In this document: piece after piece, positions 59,286-64,000 of the stretch
Layout: each line of letters begins with the position of its first letter
How positions within the stretch are numbered: the first letter of the stretch is position 1
Assembly (NCBI GenBank): GCA_964521865.1
Contig: CAZFTJ010000007.1
Location: forward strand, 1-64,000
Direction of reading: 5' to 3'
DNA length: 64,000 bases
Source: CAYSRJ01 sp964521865
GTDB taxonomy: Bacteria; Spirochaetota; B62-G9; DRHN01
Position numbers and translations under genes: made by a program
The notes under the pieces: model-generated
Database searches by the model: none
The model's input: the letters and a program-made list of their open reading frames with translations, nothing else
Told to the model about the DNA's origin: nothing

Positions 59286-60986
59286 TCAGGTGCGAAGCTT
59301 GCTCTCAAGCGACATCAGCTCCGTTATAAAGGTCTGGAACATATCAGGGTCGAGCGACTGGTTGCCGTCGCTCAGCGCCGAATCCGGTTGAAAATGCACC
59401 TCGACGATGACGCCGTCCGCACCGGCAGCCATTGCAGCTTTACTCATCGGAAGCACGAGCTTCCGGGAACCTGTCCCGTGGCTCGGGTCGACGAAGACAG
59501 GGAGATGTGTTTCCTCCTTCAGGAGCGGAACGGCAGAGAGGTCGAGAGTGTTTCGTGTAGTCGTTTCAAATGTCCTGATTCCGCGTTCGCAGAGAATGAC
59601 CATGCTGTTTCCGTGTTTCAAAATATACTCCGCAGAGAGGAGGAACTCCTTGAGGGTCGCAGACATGCCGCGTTTCAGAAGAACGGGTTTGTCGTATTTA
59701 CCAATCTCATTCAGGAGGGTGAAATTCTGCATGTTGCGCGCGCCGACCTGAAGAATGTCCACGTATTCCGCAACGAGTCCGACATCCGCAGGCGAGACGA
59801 CCTCGGATATGATGTACAGACCGTATATTTCTCTCGCCTCGCGCATGAGGCGCAGGCCCTCCTCACCGAGTCCCTGAAAGCTGTACGGTGATGTACGAGG
59901 CTTGAATGCACCCCCCCTGAGAATTTTTACACCTGATTGCTTAATGATATTTGCGGTTTTAAAGAGCTGTTTTCTCCCTTCCACGGAGCAGGGACCGGCG
60001 ATAATGGTAAAATCGTTACTCCCGATCGAAACCGGCTCCATACCCTTTCTCATGAGAGTGATTATCGAGGGCTCTTTCTTTCTTTCACGGCTGAACAGCG
60101 GAAGGTGAGACCTGTCCTCCTCATAAACCTCCTCCTCCTGGGATTCCAGCCTTTTCTTGCCGGTCCAGGTCGGGTAGCTTCCCAGGATCTTCAGGAAATT
60201 CGTCTGCTCCTTCAGTTCTTCCATGGCCTCCTGTATGAGTTTTTCAGAAGTATGCCCCTCGAAATCGAGATAGAAGTATGAACGCCACGGCTCTGTTTTG
60301 TGGGGGCGCGATTCGAGCTTGGTAAGGTTAATACCGTAGTCGTTGAACACCTTGAGCACCCTGTACAGGGCCCCCGGTTGATGGAGGGTGGTAAATACGA
60401 TTGATGTCTTGGAATGTTTGTAGTGGCGCGCTTCGGATGCTTTCGAGACAATAATGAATCTGGTCTGGTTGTTCGGATAGTCTTCGAGCTTTTCGGCGAT
60501 TATCTCAAGATTGTATATCTGTGCTGCAAGCCTGCTTGCAATAGCGGCGATTGTCGGGTCTTTTTCCTCGCTCACCTTCATCGCGCTTCCCGCTGTGTCG
60601 TAGTTGGGAACTATTTCGCAGTCTTTCATATTCTGCAGAAAAATTGTGCACTGAGAAAGTGCGGCAGGGTGTGAATATACGCGACGTATGCTGTCGAGCG
60701 GCACTTTTTTCGTTGCGAGAAGACAGTGTGATATTGTTGTTATCACCTCACCTGCGATTGGGAGGTTGGATTCCAGCAGCAGATCGTATGTGTGTGCAAT
60801 GCTTCCTATCAGAGTATTTTCAAGCGGTAAAAGCCCGTAATCCGTCTCACTACTCTGAACAGCGTATATCACCTCATCGAAGCCCTTCTTCGGGATAAAC
60901 TCCACGGATTTTCCCCAGTACAGTACGCCCGCTTCCTCGCTGTAGGATCCCTCTTCTCCCTGAATGGCGACCTTCGGTATCTCCAT
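59286..60986 (-). CDS. Prephenate dehydratase-DAHP synthase fusion
   Basis: 566 residues. Residues 1 to about 185 are prephenate dehydratase (IQGEEGSYSEEAGVLYWG, YGLLPLENTLIGSI, NNQTRFIIVS with the catalytic Thr-Arg-Phe). About 195-275 is an ACT domain with the Phe-binding signature ALYRVLKVFNDYGINLTKLESRP. About 310-566 is a class I-beta DAHP synthase (IIAGPCSVEG, GAFKPRTSPYSFQG, GARNMQNFTLL, VFVDPSHGTGSR). One protein thus holds the first step of the shikimate pathway and the committed step to phenylalanine, with a Phe-sensing domain between them. ATG 60986 has GGAGG 5 bases upstream. Confidence 0.95.
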   Translation of the reverse strand: MEIPKVAIQGEEGSYSEEAGVLYWGKSVEFIPKKGFDEVIYAVQSSETDYGLLPLENTLIGSIAHTYDLLLESNLPIAGEVITTISHCLLATKKVPLDSIRRVYSHPAALSQCTIFLQNMKDCEIVPNYDTAGSAMKVSEEKDPTIAAIASRLAAQIYNLEIIAEKLEDYPNNQTRFIIVSKASEARHYKHSKTSIVFTTLHQPGALYRVLKVFNDYGINLTKLESRPHKTEPWRSYFYLDFEGHTSEKLIQEAMEELKEQTNFLKILGSYPTWTGKKRLESQEEEVYEEDRSHLPLFSRERKKEPSIITLMRKGMEPVSIGSNDFTIIAGPCSVEGRKQLFKTANIIKQSGVKILRGGAFKPRTSPYSFQGLGEEGLRLMREAREIYGLYIISEVVSPADVGLVAEYVDILQVGARNMQNFTLLNEIGKYDKPVLLKRGMSATLKEFLLSAEYILKHGNSMVILCERGIRTFETTTRNTLDLSAVPLLKEETHLPVFVDPSHGTGSRKLVLPMSKAAMAAGADGVIVEVHFQPDSALSDGNQSLDPDMFQTFITELMSLESKLRT

Positions 60987-61137
60987 CCATACCTCCATAC
61001 AGAAAAAAAAACTTTAATTTGTTTCACAGCATTTATGCAAATATACTAACGTTGAGACGAATAGTTCATGTAAAAATGAAACGTCCTTGTACAAAGAGAG
61101 ATTATCGATTAAGTTTAAACGCAGGGAGGCGGATGCT

Positions 61138-61500
61138 GTGAAATTGTACGGCTTTACGCTGATAGAAGTGCTCATAGCGCTCGTCATTGTGTCTGTTGCA
61201 TTTGTTGCCGTATTGAACGGGAGTGTTTTCAATCTCCGCTCGCAGAAGGAGGCAACGGACCTTACCATCGCGGCAACAGCCGCGGACATGATGATGAAGG
61301 AAGTCATCGGCGGCGGGTACCCTGCTTCGGGGGAGGACGAGGGCGAGTTTGAGGATGATTATTATAAAGGCTTCAGATGGAAGAAGAGCGTCGAAACGAT
61401 AGAGTTTCCGTATCTCGAGGAGCTGAAGCTCGTTACGATTGAGATAGAGTGGGGAACCAGGGGGAAGTACGCGGTACGGACGGTGCTCTCCCGCTACTGA
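61138..61500 (+). CDS. gspI: Type II secretion minor pseudopilin, GspI-like
   Basis: 120 residues from GTG 61138, which has GGGAGG 6 bases upstream and gives a leader of normal length (VKLYG). The prepilin helix GFTLIEVLIALVIVSVAFVA carries the canonical Gly before Phe+1. The SQKEATDLTIAATAADMMM region resembles the GspI signature of helix end. It begins the second pseudopilin cluster and is followed by gspJ and gspK, the three that form the pseudopilus tip. Confidence 0.88.
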   Translation: MKLYGFTLIEVLIALVIVSVAFVAVLNGSVFNLRSQKEATDLTIAATAADMMMKEVIGGGYPASGEDEGEFEDDYYKGFRWKKSVETIEFPYLEELKLVTIEIEWGTRGKYAVRTVLSRY

Positions 61501-61571
61501 TCGGCGTCGCACAGATTTATCTGCTGCCTTAAAAGCGGCACAAACCCAACGGTACATGAAAGTATTGCGCT

Positions 61572-62189
61572 ATGATCCGGCTGAAAGGCTTCACGCTCGT
61601 CGAGCTTCTCATATCTCTTGCCATTTTGTCCATTATTGCCGCGGTTTCCTATACGACATTTGTTTCGGTGAAAAGGGCCTCTGAAATTCACAGACAGAAC
61701 GATGATATGCTCCGGGAGCTGAGGAGCTTTCTTGAAAGACTCGATGTCGAACTGAACGGTGCCGTATACGTGAGAAGCGACAAGAGCACGCACTTTGTAT
61801 CGAAACGAAAGGAACTGGGCAGTAGTACGACGAGCGATTTACTGTTTGCGACTGTTTCCCCGAGGACATTTCTGGAGACGGGCACAAGGAGTGAAATAAT
61901 TCGAATCGAGTATGAGACAACCCGGAATACGGAGAATGAGGAGTATCTGACGCTCATCAAAAGAATCTACCGGAATACGCTTCTGCCGCCGGAATCCGCC
62001 GAGCCTTTTGAATACACAGTCAGAAGCGATTTTACCTCCTTTCTTTTACGGTTTTACAGTGCGGGCAAGTGGTTTGATTCATGGGATACGGAAAAGATGG
62101 ACGGACTGCCGGACGGTATAGAGCTTACCTTTACCATCGGTGAGAGAAAGTTCAGAGAATACTTCAATGTATTTATTTCGGAAATGTAA
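61572..62189 (+). CDS. gspJ: Type II secretion minor pseudopilin, GspJ-like
   Basis: 205 residues. The leader MIRLKG is followed by FTLVELLISLAILSIIAAVSY with Glu+5 and canonical Gly-1. The body contains a long beta-rich C-terminal domain with ELTFTIGERKFREYF at the end, as in GspJ. It overlaps the likely gspK start by about 23 bases, so translation is probably coupled. It helps form the tip complex with GspI and GspK. Confidence 0.87.
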   Translation: MIRLKGFTLVELLISLAILSIIAAVSYTTFVSVKRASEIHRQNDDMLRELRSFLERLDVELNGAVYVRSDKSTHFVSKRKELGSSTTSDLLFATVSPRTFLETGTRSEIIRIEYETTRNTENEEYLTLIKRIYRNTLLPPESAEPFEYTVRSDFTSFLLRFYSAGKWFDSWDTEKMDGLPDGIELTFTIGERKFREYFNVFISEM

Positions 62190-63144
62190 AGTGAAGCGAA
62201 ATGCTTTCGCGCTTATATCTGTTCTCATACTTGTATCGATTCTTTCCCTGATCGCGCTTGAGTTTTCAAAGAGAAGCGGTATCGGCCTTCGAATGGCGGT
62301 CAATTACGCACAGTCGAGAAAGGCCTACTACTATGCATACGGCGGCTACCAGACCGCGCTGAAGCTGTTGAAAATGGATACGAACGATTACGACGGCCCC
62401 GGGGACTACTGGTACTCGGCGCTTCCCCCGATACCATTGGAAGACGGCAGCCTCATGGTTTCGATAGAGGACGAAAAGGCGAATTTCAACATTAGAAAAC
62501 TCGTCACAAGCCGCGGCACCGAGGACGAGAGAAGGCGTGCGATGCTCGGCCGAATTTTCGATATACTCGCAATCGATACGAATGTCATTGATGCAATCGT
62601 GGACTGGGAGGATTCTGATGACGTGTCCCTGCCCGCAGGAGCCGAGTCGGCGTATTACGCAAATCTCACCCCCCCCTATTCGGCAAGAAATGCACCGATT
62701 ATAACGACCGGAGAGCTTCTTCTTATCAAAGGCATCGATAGAGACCTCTTTTTCCTCCCTCCTTCAGCGCGAAACAGCTATCTCCCGGAGGATCTTGAAC
62801 CGCTGAATCATTACATAACCGTATACGGAGACGGAAAAATAAATATTAATACGGCAAAACCTCCGGTAATCCGCTGCCTTTCCAAGGATATGGATGAGTC
62901 GATTGTCGATGATATAATTGAATACAGAGAGCAGAATGCATTTAAAAAAACAGCCGACCTAAAGGATATTGAAACAATACCGGATGTATTATATGATGAG
63001 ATAGCTTCTCTCATTACCGTGAAAAGCGATATATTCAGAATTACCGCGACAGGGACGACCGGAGAGTTTGTCGAGACGATCACGGCTGTGGTTGTCAGAG
63101 AAAGCAGGGGGTTCAGAGTTGTCTACTTTAACAGATCTCTTTAG
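62167..63144 (+). CDS. gspK: Type II secretion minor pseudopilin GspK
   Basis: About 325 residues, the large size typical of GspK. The N-terminal helix AFALISVLILVSILSLIALE lacks Glu+5, which is characteristic of GspK among pseudopilins, and has Ala before Phe+1 region. The GspK body is clear: VSIEDEKANFNIRKL, IDAIVDWEDSDD (calcium-site acidic loop) and INTAKPPVIRCL. It caps the pseudopilus. Start uncertain: ATG 62167 overlaps gspJ, GTG 62191 is two bases after its stop; neither has a strong ribosome site. Confidence 0.93.
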   Translation: MYLFRKCKVKRNAFALISVLILVSILSLIALEFSKRSGIGLRMAVNYAQSRKAYYYAYGGYQTALKLLKMDTNDYDGPGDYWYSALPPIPLEDGSLMVSIEDEKANFNIRKLVTSRGTEDERRRAMLGRIFDILAIDTNVIDAIVDWEDSDDVSLPAGAESAYYANLTPPYSARNAPIITTGELLLIKGIDRDLFFLPPSARNSYLPEDLEPLNHYITVYGDGKININTAKPPVIRCLSKDMDESIVDDIIEYREQNAFKKTADLKDIETIPDVLYDEIASLITVKSDIFRITATGTTGEFVETITAVVVRESRGFRVVYFNRSL

Positions 63145-63145
63145 C

Positions 63146-64000
63146 ATGCGGATAGGCGTCAGCAGACGGGCGGTATTCATTGAAGAGATGGAAGATGGAT
63201 TCAGGGTCATGGTGTCGCATGAGAAGCTCCCCGCCCGGGAACCGTTTCTGCTGAGTACGTACAAAGGCATGACAATCGAGGAAATTCTCGCGAATACGGG
63301 CATTGAAAAGGAAAATATATACTATGTCATGTCTCCAGGGGGCTATTTCAGAACCAGGATTCATTTTCCTTTTACCGATCCCCAGAAAATTGAAGGTGTG
63401 ATCGGGTATGAGGTGAGAGACTCGTTACCCGTACAGGATCCCGATTGTGTTACGGATTTTTATCTCGTCGGCAATGAGGCGCAGGCTTTTTCCGTTGAAA
63501 GGGCGAGAATTCGATCCCTGCTTGAAAGTTTCGGCGGTTACAGGGAAAACCTCAGAGCGGTCATTCCGAAGGATGTCGCGCTGTTTCACGGCATGCAGGC
63601 CCTTATCGAAGACGACGGATATATACTGCTGCACATAGAAAGCAGGTCGATCTATATTCAGTATATTGAAGAAGGCAGAATTGTCAACGGGCGGCTTGTT
63701 GAGTTTCATATATATAATGAAGAGATTACCGGCGAACGCTTGCGGCAGTATCTTTTTCCCCACCTGATCATGTGCGGAAAGCTGTCGGGCAACCCCTTTG
63801 TGTGGATTAATCGTGCATCGGACGAAAACAAAGAGCTGTATGAAACCACCGAAAGCCTGCTCGAAGAGTTGAGCCTACCGTTCAGCCCGGTGAGATTGAA
63901 GAATATCGCCAGGTATTATCCGGGCATTAAAACCTTCGATTATTCCGCTCTTCCTCTCTTCGGCGCAGTGCAGGAAACATGCTCGACCCCCAGGATGCAG
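63146..64000 (+). CDS. GspL/PilM-like assembly ATPase-fold protein (3' end outside window)
   Basis: The frame is open from ATG 63146, one base after the gspK stop, to the window's end (285 residues seen). Segments MRIGVSRRAVFIEEMEDGFR, FPFTDPQKIEGVIGYEV and DGYILLHIESRSIYIQYI follow the actin-like PilM/GspL pattern: an N-terminal phosphate-1-like strand pair, a middle IA-IIA domain, and a second phosphate strand. In type II secretion, GspL links the cytoplasmic ATPase GspE to the inner-membrane platform. The membrane segment expected after about 250-300 residues is not yet reached. Position directly after gspK supports GspL. Confidence 0.8.
   Translation, partial: MRIGVSRRAVFIEEMEDGFRVMVSHEKLPAREPFLLSTYKGMTIEEILANTGIEKENIYYVMSPGGYFRTRIHFPFTDPQKIEGVIGYEVRDSLPVQDPDCVTDFYLVGNEAQAFSVERARIRSLLESFGGYRENLRAVIPKDVALFHGMQALIEDDGYILLHIESRSIYIQYIEEGRIVNGRLVEFHIYNEEITGERLRQYLFPHLIMCGKLSGNPFVWINRASDENKELYETTESLLEELSLPFSPVRLKNIARYYPGIKTFDYSALPLFGAVQETCSTPRMQ

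Overview
The window looks like part of a spirochaete chromosome (Spirochaetota, probably Spirochaetales). The strongest clue is the minus-strand block at 49.5-58 kb. It holds a pyruvate, phosphate dikinase, a 305-residue protein I cannot match to a characterised family, and a 661-residue protein that I recognise as the treponemal cytoplasmic filament protein CfpA. From memory, this is the order of the Treponema pallidum TP0746-TP0748 genes. An oxygen-sensitive glycyl radical enzyme, many sugar kinases and ABC transporters, and a corrinoid methyltransferase pair suggest an anaerobic, saccharolytic and fermentative organism.

Layout. (1) 1-10.6 kb, plus strand: a catabolic operon with a short-chain dehydrogenase (cut by the window edge), a glycyl radical enzyme and its activase, a corrinoid protein, an MttB-family methyltransferase, a second dehydrogenase, and a sugar-type ABC importer without its ATPase. 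(2) 10.67-11.6 kb: the decayed remains of an Fe-S/flavin amine or imino-acid dehydrogenase operon. (3) 11.7-20.2 kb, GC-richer: a sugar cluster with a fucose/arabinose-isomerase-like protein, an M24 peptidase homologue lacking metal ligands, an FGGY kinase, a SIS isomerase, a class III aminotransferase, a zinc alcohol dehydrogenase and a DeoR regulator. (4) 20.3-30.5 kb, visibly AT-rich: a thioredoxin-like protein, a LacI regulator, an RbsBCA-type importer, a TIM-barrel isomerase, an unassigned protein, a URO-D-family protein and a broken dehydrogenase. This looks like an acquired island. (5) 30.6-33 kb: a Gfo/Idh/MocA oxidoreductase and a PfkB kinase.

(6) 33.1-36.1 kb: an FMN riboswitch followed by an ABC ATPase-permease fusion and an NMT1/THI5-type binding protein, read as a riboflavin (RibXY-type) importer. 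(7) 36.1-44.9 kb, minus strand: a radical SAM/SPASM protein, an etfB-etfA-acyl-CoA dehydrogenase operon, an FGGY kinase, an MFS transporter and rlmE. (8) 45.2-46.5 kb: type II secretion pseudopilins GspG and GspH; the rest of the set (GspI, J, K and a GspL/PilM-like protein running off the end) lies at 61.1-64 kb. Between the two halves are rpe, a MinD-like ATPase, a J-domain protein, the ppdK-cfpA block, a LysM protein, a left-handed beta-helix protein and a prephenate dehydratase-DAHP synthase fusion.

Two repeat families stand out. One is a roughly 64-bp hairpin element present twice in opposite orientation (19.2 kb and 58.0 kb). The other is a REP-like mosaic of short hairpins confined to 41.3-47.3 kb. 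No tRNA, rRNA, CRISPR array or insertion sequence was recognised. Functions rest on motifs read by eye; no database search was run.
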